Shown one piece after another: positions 24,410-36,914 of a stretch of DNA of 64,000 bases; the first letter of the stretch is position 1, and each line of letters begins with the position of its first letter. Both the position numbers and the translations under genes were made by a program. Source of the stretch: Corbicula japonica (taxonomy: Eukaryota > Mollusca > Bivalvia > Venerida > Cyrenidae); contig JAZAYU010000942.1 in the NCBI GenBank assembly GCA_038501625.1, positions 54,014-118,013 on the forward strand. The letters run 5' to 3'. The notes below the pieces were generated by a model. That model saw only the letters and a program-made list of their open reading frames with translations, searched no databases and was not told the origin of the DNA.

Positions 24410-25293
24410 GTTGCCATGGCAACCAGCATTCCTTATTTTTCAGTTATTTCCAGAAAAATGTTCACAATTTTTTCACAAAATTGACATTTTTATGACTTCC
24501 AGGACTCAATAATGTATATAATCACCCAACAAAAAACAACCGTAAATGTATGTACTAACTTAGTAGATTATTTGAAAAGTTAACAATTGATTCTAGTTAT
24601 GTAAAATTTCAATTTTACAATGCTTTAAAGTACACCATGTGTCCAATTTTTTTATTTTTAAAGTAAAAATGGGTAAAGGGGGGTATCATAAATTGGCTGT
24701 AAAACGAGTGTGCAGCATATCTGACATAGTTTACTCAATAATTCATTTAGTATAAGGGTTGTCTTATAAATCTTTAAAAAAAACTTTTTGGGCTTTTCAT
24801 ATTTGAAAAATCTACAAATAAAAGAAATTGGGGTAAAATCAAAAGAATGCAGTTTTCTTTTTCATTCTATGTATTCTAAACATCCAATATTTAACAATAA
24901 AAAAATTGATTCAGGTGTATAGAAGGTTGTCAATTTTATCATTCATGATATAAAATTTACTAACTTAAGAAAACAGAGGAAACTATGTTATACAAATTGG
25001 TTTCCATGGCAACGATTTTTAAATAATGAAAAAATGGACTAATTCTTCATTGATAAATAATAAATTTAAAAGTCAAAATCCACAGAACAACATCTAAATG
25101 ATTATTGTTTCTTTTTTTGTAGATCTTGAAAAGGTGTTGCCATAGCAACAAAAAAGACTTTATATAAATAATGGTTAATACCGAATTTTCTCAAATATTT
25201 AAGTAAATGGCCATAAAATTTTGTTTGATTATCAAAGAAAAAAACACAAGGCAGTAAAAATTAAATGCTTTTTATGCCTGTTTCCATTGCAAC
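24410..25293. promoter_or_regulatory. Cluster of four RFX X-box-like palindromes
   Basis: GTTGCCATGGCAAC (24410-24423), GTTTCCATGGCAAC (25000-25013), GTTGCCATAGCAAC (25136-25149) and GTTTCCATTGCAAC (25280-25293) all fit the RFX X-box GTNRCC-N-RGYAAC family. A fifth, GTTTCCATGGCAAC, lies at 35413-35426. The surrounding sequence looks like diverged repeat units, so the sites may be inherited from a transposon rather than selected as an enhancer. No gene starts nearby. Confidence 0.4.
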
Positions 25294-25561
25294 ACATTTT
25301 TATTGAATTCTTTATTAAGTTCAGGTGGTTTACATACTGACATATCCTGAATGATACAATCTAGACTAGCTTATAATGATTCTAACTGACAAAACCATCA
25401 ATATTTACCCATATCATTAAATAATAAATCAGTTGAAATGATTTGTTACATTTTTCATCACACTCATCACAGTATATTCTACAATTTTCAATCAATTTCA
25501 ACATAACTAGTGATTAGTTGATAAATCACAAACTCAAGGAAATTCCACAAAAATCAGCATA

Positions 25562-25748
25562 CAGTGAAACCTGCATTATCAGCCACCAGCGAATAGCAAC
25601 CACAAGTCTTTAACAGCCAGTTTGAATATGACCTAAACTGACATTTTGTTCTAATTATTTAATGTCTATAACAGCCACCTACAGGTACCTGTCTTCAGCA
25701 GTCTATTTTGTCACTCCCTTCGGTGGCTGCTTAAGACAGGTTTGACTG
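25562..25748. mobile_element. 187-bp mariner-type MITE
   Basis: Ends CAGTGAAACCTG and CAGGTTTGACTG (complement CAGTCAAACCTG), bordered by TA (25560-25561 and 25749-25750). The body has CAGCCACC and GGTGGCTGC repeats. A degraded relative lies at about 42890-43072. Confidence 0.7.
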
Positions 25749-25932
25749 TATTTTGTTCTCCAACAAAAGATGTACAGAGTTGCTGTTTATGAACATATAA
25801 GAACATATAGTTCAAATTTCACAAGTGACATAATATTATTATACATTCTTGTTCAAGTTTAAACCTATTTTGTGTTATTTTTTGTTAAATTAAATATTTA
25901 AATAACAAGCACTGTTAAAATATGCTGTATTC

Positions 25933-26924
25933 TATATCCTTTCCGCGCCCGACCCTGTTTTCCGGACGGACGTCCGTAACGTATTTAAACGTGACAAAAT
26001 TTGGACTTCCCAAAACCCGACCCTGTTTTACTGGAGGTCGCCCGAAACGTATTTAAACGTGTGCTTTTTTTCACGATTTTAAAAACCATAACGTAAATCT
26101 GCGTAAATTTTATTTTAATGCCCGTTGAAAAGTGTATGTTTGAATAAAGCATATACGCTTTTGTCCGTTACCGGTATTCTACCTTTTAAAGAAATTCGGA
26201 ATTTTCAACATGGTAAGAAACCCGTGTAAAACACGTTATCTTACGTTACGGTCTTTCTTCTGTAAAAAAGGTGGAAAAATGCATATCAAGAATAGTGCGT
26301 TAAAATCCGTAATTTCAACTCTCTTTTACCTAATTGGTGAAAAATTCGGTTTATCGCAGGAAGACTGTAACGTAAAATACCGTAAATTAATTAATCTAAT
26401 TAACAGTAACTAATTTTTATGCCATTGCAAAATATGTCATTTTTAAGTAATTACTAGGTAGACATAGGATTTTTTTTTAAATAATGAATAACTGTTTTGG
26501 AGAAACTTTTTTATTTTGACAATGAAAGATGAAGAAACAGCAACACATGTAAATAGATTTTTTTTCTTAAAATTGAACTTTTTAAAATTACTAATTTTTT
26601 TATCAGATTATCTAGGTCAAATGTATTCAATTTCTTACTAAATTATATTTGAGAGAAAATATGCGATGCATTCAAAGGACTAATAGTTTTAAAATACCGA
26701 TCGATGATTCCGCGTTCTTTTAAATAGCCACCAAAGTAAGGACCTTTTTAAAAATGAAAAATAAATCGACGGGTTTCCGACGAAAAAAACAGGGTCGGGT
26801 TTTGAAAAGCGATTTTTTTATACGTTTAAATACGTTTCGGGCGTCTTCCCGTAAAACAGGGTCGGGTTTTAGGAAGTCAAAATTTTGTCACGTTTAAATA
26901 CGTTATGGTCGTGGAAAGGATATA
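25933..26924. mobile_element. 0.99-kb element with about 130-bp inverted ends
   Basis: The left arm starts TATATCCTTTCCGCGCCCGA and the right arm is its complement, ending at 26924. Both arms carry ACCCGACCCTGTTTT and CGTATTTAAACGT. A 67-codon frame at 26210-26413 (+) between the arms has no recognisable domain. Non-autonomous transposon of unassigned superfamily. Confidence 0.65.
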
Positions 26925-27090
26925 GCCAGTTTTTATTACATAAGCCTTGGATATTATACACTAACTGTGATTAAGGCTTTAATCATCACACAAAAGCTGT
27001 CCAACCAATCAATTCGTACATCCTAAGTCTCAACACTAAGAATAACCATTGTCAATATTTAGAAATACTATAATCAACTGTCTTTGTGTA

Positions 27091-27297
27091 CCACAGCATA
27101 CCATCTTTGGGATGGATCAAAATTGTACTGTTGATTGGTGTAAATATTGAGTTGCGCTCAACCTTGGGCTAGGCAGCATGGGCAGTAAAAAGCATATCCA
27201 TTACTGCCCATGAACAGGCTCTATCAAACCGGGCCTGCAATATTTTCATATTTGTCGTGGTTGAGGGTCTTCAAAGTTCCCTTTTCATCTATTTAAA
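27091..27297 (-). repeat. Short interspersed repeat, - strand copy
   Basis: Same family as 13300-13455, in reverse. It retains AAAGTTCCCTTTTCATCTATTT at the right (family start) and GAGTTGCGCTCAACC, and is the most complete copy in the window. Confidence 0.6.
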
Positions 27298-27473
27298 GAA
27301 CTTGTTAAGTTTCTAAAGTCTTCCTCCTTGATACTCTGGTTTCATGAATGAACATTTTGATAACTGCTCCTCCAACTTCATTGTTCTGCAAAACCTTTCC
27401 GCCTGGAAAAAACAACAACAGCTTTTAATTCACTGATAAAGAGAAAAGAGATTTGAAAATGACAGCATGCTCT

Positions 27474-28969
27474 TATACGCCTTTCCAATAATTCGATGAA
27501 TTTATTTGGTTACCTCCCCTGTCCAGTCACGTGACTGCTCTACAGGAAAAATGATTGCTCGCTGTAATAACGTAATAGGGAATATGTACCTACAACTTTC
27601 TTATTTATCATAAAATTCTTTTTTGAAAAATATATTTTCTCTTTGAATTAGTAATAATACATCAGCGTCATGATATTTTTGAAAAAAATTATAAAACAAT
27701 CAGGTTTCTGACTAAAAGTGTCAATTCATTATTCCTCGCATTAAACACTAAACGACTTGAACTAACAGACAGTCGCAGTGTTCTCTTCACGGCTTAATTG
27801 AATCTCGTTTCCGGATTAGCGTGTTTATTCAACTACTGACATCATGTTGTGATTATGTCGGCGGCGATTGATTTTGAAGGCGGCATGCCATAAACATGTC
27901 AAACTGTCTCGCACACGGGGTCATCTGTCAATTACTTAAAGGGGCAGATATCATTGACCAATAGAGATCGTGTAATTTCTATTTGCAAGGTATCTACACC
28001 TCCCAATTCTTAAGTATTTCGCAATTCTTTAACTACTGGATGTGTCAGCAAATGTATTCGCACTTAAATGGATTCTTAATCAACATTACGACACGTTATA
28101 GAAACAAAAGCCGTCAATAAGAAACAAATATTGTCAAAACATTTTATATATGTTTAATTAAGAGTTTGGGCTTGTATGTGAAAATTACAATCTGTCAAAC
28201 CTAAGAAATCTAAATTGGATATGCAACCATATTGTGATATAAATATTCCCATCTTTTTGGAAGCCCGCATCTAAATCCTTGGATTTTATTCTACGAATGA
28301 TACTTCTACAACAAACAATCAGATTACCGATCCTGTTTTATTTCAAGACAGAATCAATCATATTTGGTTGTGAACTATACGTAACATTTTAAATATTCAA
28401 ATTATTTATTCGTTGACCATAAACGCCTTAAATTTTTAGGACAATTCTATTGTTCAAATGTGTAAGTATCAACAAATTCAGATTGTATTTTTTTTGTCTA
28501 CAGATCATGTAACCAGATGTTGACATATCACGATTTCCGGATAATAGCGCATTACTAGCCTTAGCAATTTGCAACATTTACACCAGTAAAATATATTTTC
28601 AGCAGAAAAGATATTAAGAAGAAATTGTTGTACATAATTGGTAAAATTAATGCTTATGTTTGTCCAAATTGCGTTTCATACTGCCTACTATCAACAAGAA
28701 TGGTACATGTTCTTAAATCATTAAAAATCTAAATATCTAACAAATAGTAAACATAAAAAAGTCTGGCTAGAATAACAGACCAGCAACTTATTTTTTCACC
28801 GCCGGCGACGAACGCAGACCTGCAATATAGCGGATAATGTTAGTTATTATGTGCTTAAGCCATTAGCCCGATCGTTCAGCTATCCTGCAGAGCCTCGTTT
28901 TGGATTGATTTTCGGTAGCGGGAAGTAACTCGTACAGGACTGCGAAACTGTTTATTGGAAAGGCGTATA
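27474..28969. mobile_element. 1.5-kb non-autonomous DNA transposon, copy B (inverted)
   Basis: Reverse-complement copy of the element at 21311-22822 with the same TATACGCCTTTCCAATAA ends. The two copies enclose 4.65 kb and could form a hairpin or act as a composite unit. Confidence 0.7.
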
Positions 28970-31650
28970 CATGTATCTGAACAGTCAATTTTTTTAAAAG
29001 ATTTTGTTTGAAATACAAATTGTCTTCAGAATGTAAAAACTGTGAAAAACAAGGGTACCAGAGTACTGCATGTAATAAGAGTCCCTTAACACTGAAAAAC
29101 CCTGTAATATTTCTGCCAGAGACTGTATATTCAAAGTAACTGACTTAACCTTTGAGTTTTTGTTGAAATGTTGTGCATAATCCTGTTATCAACTTAATAA
29201 CAACTTACAAGTTACATGATGATGACTGTGCTTTTGAAGTTATTTCAGTATTTTGGTTGTTTTTTTTTGTTTTTAGTTAGTCACCTGACCCTCGTTGAAA
29301 AAATTAATGCAAAATTTCCAACCTTTTGCAAAAAAGATATTGAGAACTTCTTGAACTATCATGTGGTAGATTTTTTATATTTAGTAAAAACAAGTAAGGC
29401 ATTGTAACCTGACCTTTGACATTTGATGAAAAACAAAATGCTGTGCATAAATCTCATATTGCTGTGTAAATGTATACCAAGTAAAGTGACCTCTTGAGAA
29501 AAATGAAATGTTGTGCATAATCCTATAATCAACTGAACATGCTTAATAACAAGTTACATGAATGATAATATATCTTGAGAACTTCTTGAGTTAAATATAG
29601 GAGGATTGATTGACAGGGGGAAGACTGATGTACTGAATCCTCCAGTAAACCAGTAAGGGACTAAAACAATTTGCAAACAATTTGGGAGGGGTGGTGAGAG
29701 GGGCCAAACTACACTTTCTCTCACAAACCCCTCCCTTCAAGAAATTATTTAATTATTAGCTGGCATTAACTCTTTCCTCCACATAAATACAGTGATTTCA
29801 ATAGATGCAGATTCTTGCATTTTGGTGCAAGCAAATTTGAATGTTTCCACTTTTGAACCCATATATTTCTGGGCTTGGGGTCATATTGATGCAGGGTAAT
29901 TTAAAAAAAAGGTCACATTTTGCAAGAATAAAGACAAATATTGTGTCTATTGCATTTTAAATATGAATTTAATATTAATATAACCAGTAAGTAAATTAAA
30001 CAGAAGTTAATGCAATTCTATACGTGGTTTTGTTTACTAAATATATGACAAGACTCGAGACAATCTAAATATGACCCCTTGAAAGCTCTCAACAGGGTTC
30101 AGATGATCACTGGTTTTCAAAAGCTATTGAAATCCCTTTATATTTTATATATGGCATGGGTGAAAAGTGCAGATCTCCAGATCAGCATACCTTGGCAATA
30201 TATGACCAAACAAACTACTCACCCACCCATGAATTCTTTGTTGGTGTGAATTTAGGAAATTAAAAAATGACCCTATCTCTTGAATAAATAGGCCAAAAGG
30301 TTAGAATCTGAAGGCATCAAAAGTAAACAAAATCAAATTTGCAAGAATCTGCATAAATCTTGCTTCATTGTTATTCTTGTTTTCCTGATAACATTTTAAA
30401 TATTTACCTTATATGCCTATCTGTTCCACTTTCATTCTATATCCTTGCCTATAGCAGACAACCTGTAGAAGGAAACAATGCTTTATTACTTGTAAAATTG
30501 GGGTTTGATATTTATCATTACATCATTGAATTTCATACATTGTTCTTTATAATCTTCAGTAGATAGAATTTATCACAATGATTGTAAGCTTTGTACATTT
30601 TCAAAATTGAGATCATTTCTTGTGGTCAAATTTAGGTAGTACCACACCCCTCACTGTTGACATTGGTCTTTATAATTACATGTATTAAACTTGTATCATG
30701 CTGCAATTTTACAAGCTTGTTTAAGAACACACAGTTGCTAAATATTATGAATTATTTAATTCTGTACATTTCTGTTAGAACCCTATTTTTTAATAATTTG
30801 CCACATTGTTTTTATGTGGACATATGATAAACAAAACATTCTCTCAATTATTGTATGGGCTAACAATCTGGTCAATACAAATGCACAACTTCATCAGTCA
30901 CAGAATGAAAAATATTATGTAATTTCATGTGCTTGAATTTTTTGAAATAATGATTATAAATTTTTTATTTATCGATTATCCTGACTTTTTACAGTTTTTT
31001 TGGTTTGATAAGTTATCTTACCTAAATAAAAGCATATAAACCATTCATTGCTTTGGTGCAACTTTTAGTACATGAGCAAAACAGTAGATCCAGATCAGCC
31101 GGCACATGTAAAATTTAACACATTATGGAAATATTTTGTAGTATGCATGAATATTGAATTTTTTAACCATTATCAATCTATTACCTTTCTTTTATGCCTA
31201 ACACTGAGCATTATCAGTATTTCAATTATATGAGTTCTTGCTTCAGTTAGTTTCTTCTTCACTTTCATAAGAAAAGCTTACTTAAACATTTTCTGGTGTC
31301 AATAACATTTTTGATACAGATAACCTGCTTTATATCCACTACACCGTGATCAAAGACTATGACTATATTTGTGTATTAGCAATGAATGGACCAAAAGAAT
31401 TTAAACTTTTATAATTGCCAATTTAGTGTTCACAATTAAAAATGAAATAAAAAGGTGTGAAAAATTAATGTCAGCTTAGCAAAGCAAGAGATAGTATATA
31501 AGAGGAAGAGGTAATTTGGAACTGTTTCTGGCCAAATAATCTGAAACTAACAAGAACTCTGTTTCCAATCGGAAATATTTCTATTTCGCATTAAAAAAAG
31601 TGGCCAAAAGGCACAGAAAAAGGGCTGCCAACATAGACCAGATTTATTAT
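28970..31650. other. Gene-poor AT-rich region
   Basis: No exon is recognised. Two related blocks at about 29140-29220 and 29490-29570 share TGTTGTGCATAATCCT...TTAATAACAA...GTTACATGA, suggesting an old local duplication. A short AGATCCAGATCAG repeat fragment lies at 31086-31105. Confidence 0.4.
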
Positions 31651-32153
31651 CAGGTCTAGGAAACGGCTTTTTTACAGACTATCTGTAAATTTACAGACTG
31701 TGAGTTTATTTATAGATAAAAACATCTGTTGATTTATGGACAAAGGTGGTTTCAATAGGTGTCAAAAAGTAAAATCTTGGTTCTACACCACACTGGGATA
31801 AAAATGAATGAAAATCTAAAAATAAATTAGTATTTTTCATTGTAAATAAATATAACTTTTTTTAAGAGATCATTATTATGTTCAAATGATTATGTAAAAT
31901 GTTGTTAGGTCATCGATGACTATGCTGGAGAGGAAATAGCAGTGTGAACAAACTTCAACCATTTATATTTATGTCCTATGCTATGCTCTTTTCTATCAGA
32001 ATTAACAAAAATGCTTTAGATTTATACATTTCTTAAATGTGTAAACTTTTTATCAACCCTTGTCCATAAATGTATAGACACACTTATCTATAAATAAACT
32101 TACATTCTGTAAATTTACAGACAGTCCATAAAAACAGCTGTTTCCTAGACCTG
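31651..32153. mobile_element. 0.5-kb long-TIR MITE
   Basis: Inverted ends of about 110 bp start CAGGTCTAGGAAACGGCT (left) and, as complement, CAGGTCTAGGAAACAGCT (right), followed by TCTGTAAATTTACAGA and GTTTATTTATAGATAA. ATTAT borders both sides and may be the target duplication. No coding frame. Confidence 0.7.
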
Positions 32154-32483
32154 ATTATTGTTGGTAACTCTTTTAAACCAAAACTCTTAAGACGTTTTTG
32201 AACCTGCAAGATTGTGTGTCATGGCATGAATCTAGTCACTGTCATTGTTTGGAGAAATGGTGTAAGCTGTCCATTATAAATCTTAGTCTTGAGAGCACCA
32301 GGTATAAATAAAAGTTACAGTGTTAGATTTTCTGGTCTGACTGCACATATTAAAACACATTCTGATTTGTAACCCATATTTTATTAATCATACTTACCTC
32401 TCACAGCTATTCCAGAGCAGAACCGCAACAAAACTGGTGGTATGTTCAAAGAATGTCAATAGACAAGGTGTTTCACTGGAGTA

Positions 32484-34756
32484 CAGTCGATAAACATATA
32501 GCGGATCACGACATATAGCGGATCAGTCCGTAGATTTTTTAAGAAAAAGAAAAGGTTATATGTAAAACCTTTTTTTGGTCTTTGGCATGCTGATTCCTTA
32601 ATACTTCCCGGTGTTTCTGAAAAAATCTCAATGGCAGGGTAGCGTTTTTGTCCGTGTCAACCAGATGCTTGAAGTAAGGGTTCAAACGCTTTAATATGGA
32701 TTTTTACGAAATTGAAAGTACAATTCTCCGATACTTACTTGAACTGATCTAAGCTTTGGCCCGAAAAAGTAAGTAACTTATACATATTTTTGAAGTAAAA
32801 TGTGTCGTTTATCATATGCGATACTTTAAAACACCATCTTACTGGAATAAATGTGTTACGGGCTCGAATCTGTGATGACCTACTGAGATCTTTAACAGAT
32901 CAGTTTAAGGGCCGGTGTCAAGATTATTTATTGTTACCTGTATTATGATACGCTTATGTAGTCTTAGTTATTTAGTTTTGCTGCATTCTTAACATGACTT
33001 TAAACATAATTTAGGTATATTTTAGGCATTTTAAGAGTACATTTTATTGTAAAAAAATGTGTTGGAGCACATTTACAGAGCCACAATTAAAGTACAGTAC
33101 TGTACTGTACAGACAAAGTACATACTCTGGTTAGATCCTTTGATTTGCATGTTTCAGGTCATGGGTCCTAAAAGAAAACCAAAAGCAGCTGCTCAAGCAA
33201 GTCCAGCTCAAAAATCTGCTAAGGCGATAAGGAAGAAGTACAAAGGGACAAGAATGACTCCAGAGAGGGTGTAACAGGGTTCGGAGGGCACTTTACAGTG
33301 TATGTAACAATGAAATGTCATTTAGAAAAGCTGCCAATGAATATGGTATTTCTTGTGGGTGTTTACATAGACGGTTTACAGGTGAGGTAAACATTAATAA
33401 ATTGAAAGGGCCTAAGACTGTATTTACAGAAGCGGAGGAAGAGTCAATGTTTATTAGTTTACAATTTATTTTGTTTACCTTTAAATACTCAGGAAAGTAT
33501 TTTATTATGTTTGATGTCTTTGTTGTTTTTTATAATGTTAATACACGTACATTCTCATGAGAGTATTTTGTTAAAGTATGTTTTTTGAATGTCTTTATTT
33601 ATAAAAGCATGTCAATATACAAGAAAGTATTCTGTTATTGAAAGATCTCTTTATTGTTTTTATTTTGTAAATACATGTACATGTATTTTAAACTCAGAAG
33701 TGTTTATTAATGTACACTAGCTGTATTGTCTGTTGTTTTCTTTTAAAAAAAGAATTCATGCATGTACATGTATTGAATGCTCTAAAGTATATTACCCGTA
33801 TGTTTAGTGTTTTAGTTAATAGTGAAACATCACCATCCATGTGTGTGTTATTCATTTAATGATCTTCAAGAATCTACATCAGAAACAGGGCCACATTTGC
33901 AATAATTACTTGTACCTTAGTCATAAAACTGTATTTTATGTATGACCTCAGATAATATTTAATTACCACACTTACAATGATTACTTGAACCTTAAACCTG
34001 TTCACTTTGTTGTCACCTGTTAGTCATAATACTGTATTTTATGTATGACCTCAGATAATATTTGATTTCAGTATTATAAGCACTATGATGCTCTTGTCAA
34101 CCATCCAATGCATGTATTGTTATTGTTACGACAGTTGGTTCATTAAAAGTTTTATTATACATGCAATTTGTATTCTGTTCTTTGTTGATGACATGGACAT
34201 GTTTTATAATAAATACCAGAATATATCGTATACCTACCTAACGTTTGTCTACCTTTTGCTATCACAAAGTATGATTTTAGTTTTATACTAATGTATTTAA
34301 AGTCCATTGTCAAACAGGCAGTCTTACAACTTATGGAATCTTTCACAAAGAATAAGCTTACAGAGAAATAAAGTAATCAAATAGAAATACAATAAAAAAA
34401 TTAATTTATCATCACAATGACCGTTTCTCACAAAACTAGGTTTGTTTGCAAAAAAATATATGTGTCAGTGCAAATACAAACAACTTTGACAGTTTAAAAC
34501 ACATTGAGATGACCCCTCCAGTCCGTTTGTCACGTGATCCGCTATACATTATTTTGGTCCCCTATAGGTAGCGTTATATATGTGTGCATCGGTGGACCTG
34601 TAGACATAAATATGCTATTTAATTTTCCAAGCATGATTCTACACATAGAAGAGGTAATATCATAAAGGATGAAAATCAATTTAACACCAGTTTTCAAATG
34701 GTTTGACGATGTGCTTCAAATTTGTCACTACTGATCCGCTATATGTTTATCGACTG
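32484..34756 (+). mobile_element. Pogo/Tigger-like transposon, internally degraded
   Basis: Perfect inverted ends of at least 25 bp starting CAGTCGATAAACATATAGCG, bordered by TA (32482-32483 and 34757-34758), as in the pogo group of the Tc1/mariner superfamily. Sub-terminal TAGCGGATC motifs recur near both ends. The interior has only the N-terminal DNA-binding part of a transposase (33159-33450); the DDE catalytic region is not seen. Confidence 0.75.
33159..33451 (+). pseudogene. Pogo-like transposase N-terminus, frameshifted
   Basis: Starts MGPKRKPKAAAQASPAQKSA at ATG 33162, a basic leader, and continues in the same frame to MTPERV before a stop at 33272-33274. In another frame the protein resumes as RALYSVCNNEMSFRKAANEY and GISCGCLHRRFTG, then a KGPKTVFTEAEEESM segment. 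This is the Psq/CENP-B-type helix-turn-helix typical of pogo, Tigger and Jerky transposases (S-F-R-x-A-A-x-x-Y-G-I-S, then K-G-x-x-T-V-x-T-E-x-E-E). The frame change between the parts could be a small indel or a lost intron. The catalytic domain is absent, so no active product is expected. Confidence 0.65.
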
Positions 34757-34758
34757 TA

Positions 34759-36621
34759 TTTCAACATCACATCCGAGTTGGTCTTCAATCAGTGTTTGTG
34801 TTCAAACAACGAAATGTCAACATTTATAGATGCTTGAAATCGTAGCCCTTCAGTTGGTTATTAATTTATTTTTGTTGATTTTGATCAAATAGTTTTCTCT
34901 CTTTATTTTTAATTACTTTTGAACAAATCTGAAATTCCAATATTTCTATTTGCCGCCATTTTGAATATTCTTCACTGTGAAAATTCTAAAGGGAAGTAAC
35001 TCTGTGGGTATCAAACCACCAAAATTACCAAAATTACTCAAATTTGTGCCGGGATAGTATAACAGTTTATGAAAAGCCCACAAAGATTATTCCAGATTTA
35101 TACAATATAGAATGTCACCTATCCATAAAATATGACCAGATGTTATAAAACTGTTGCAAAAGCATTATGTCTTGCATAAAAAACGACCTCTGTCTGATAA
35201 AAAGGCCACCCAATTTATGTATTAATTTACAACATACAGAATTAAATAAACGTTTTTGGAATATATTTAAAGATCATTTTCAACTTTATTTATGGCTTTT
35301 TAATTCTGAAATAACATCTCTTGTTTTTCAGTTGTTTATTTTTTTACTTTTAAACAATAGTGCAGCAGCCCTCATTTTTGCTAAAAATTACATTAAAAAA
35401 AACGATGTTGCCGTTTCCATGGCAACTAATACGGTTGGACAAGAAACTTTTATGATTTTATGCAAAACTCATTGTTACATGTATGTACCTGCACATGCAA
35501 AATAACAAAAATCTGTGACTATGAGTGGCAATGCTATTTTGGTGCTTTCATCTTAATAAAATACTTTCCCTTTGACTGAAAACAGAACGATTTGTGATGG
35601 AAGCAACTTTGAAAATTAAAAAGAAATGAAAGCAAATGAATGTCGGCAAAAAAGTCAGGGATGAAAAAGTTGAAAATATTACGGAACTGTATTTAATTGT
35701 CTGTTAAAGATTTATTTGATAAATCACGGTGCTTTTTGGTTGTGTAAATATTTAAATTAAATCTAACCTTTAAGGAATTCATTAAATGCATTTTTGTAGT
35801 CCAAAAGGGACGTTAAAGGTCCGTCTACAGTCGTTATAACGTTCATCGAATAACAACAACTTTAAAAACAAAAACTATAATAAAATGTTACTACGATCAA
35901 AATGCAGTTCAATAAACTTTGCAAAAATGCACTCTCTCAAATTGAATTTATCTAAAAAGTTTATTGTACATTATGGAAAGAAACGTTAGAACAGTAACGG
36001 AAAATAACTACGCATGTAGATCTAAAAATTCCCTAAAATGAAATGTTTACATCCATACACAAAAACTTACACAAAACGTCATTTTAAATTTCATATCTGT
36101 GCAAATTTGGAATTTTCTTGATAATTTGATGCATAACACTTCATTAATTTTTATATTATACACAACATATAGGAACTTGGATTTGTTTGATACATGTCAG
36201 TTTCAGCGATCGAAAATAAGGTCCATCCGCTAGATGCAGTACCCTAGCCAGGGAGGGTGGTAGCTATTTGTTTTCTCAGATGAAATTAGGCATTGTCGTG
36301 ACTGCCGTTCGACCACATCATCGGGATCTAAACAATGCGTGGGCCGGAAATTTAAGTACATGGGCTCAAGAAGGACCTTTCCACTTACCAGGGAGGATTG
36401 AAACATTTCGGTGCAAAACTCGAATTTGCTTGAAAAAATAAATGCACACATGTAAAACTTTAACTCATCTTATATAATAAACCTAATTATGTGTAAACAA
36501 AATTAATTTATTAAACAATAAAAAAAGCCCAAACGAGTACCTGTTCCCTGTACACTTAAACAACAAATGTAGAATTACCTTTCAAATAACCAAACGAACT
36601 TGTACGTCCAAAAAATGAAGT
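34759..36621. other. Gene-poor spacer before module 2
   Basis: No exon recognised. A 112-codon frame at 35167-35505 has no domain and overlaps the X-box-like motif at 35413-35426. Probably decayed repeats. Confidence 0.35.
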
Positions 36622-36914
36622 TGTAAAAACTGATGGGAGGATCTGCGTCAGAGGTGATTCAAATGTCCACAAGCACATTTTCCCTAGACGTTTTATTTAG
36701 TGAAGCCAATATATTTTGACAAAATATTCAGGATAAACTCAAACCATTCGTTTGTTATAAATGTTTTACAAGAAACATCTGCAAGATATACTCGACAAGT
36801 AAATTATCTGATTTTCTAAGTGGAAGTTAAGTTTTCGAAAAGTACCCTTCTTTAGATAAAAAGATATAGTGTCACCTTGCAGTTATGCGAGCTGCATTTG
36901 AAAGAAACGGTTCT

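Noticed and set aside
26210..26413. 67-codon frame inside the long-TIR element as a transposase
   Set aside because: Far too short, with no DDE-type or DNA-binding motif that I can recognise.
35167..35505. 112-codon frame on the + strand
   Set aside because: Low-complexity AT-rich composition, no domain, no splice context and no counterpart elsewhere in the window.
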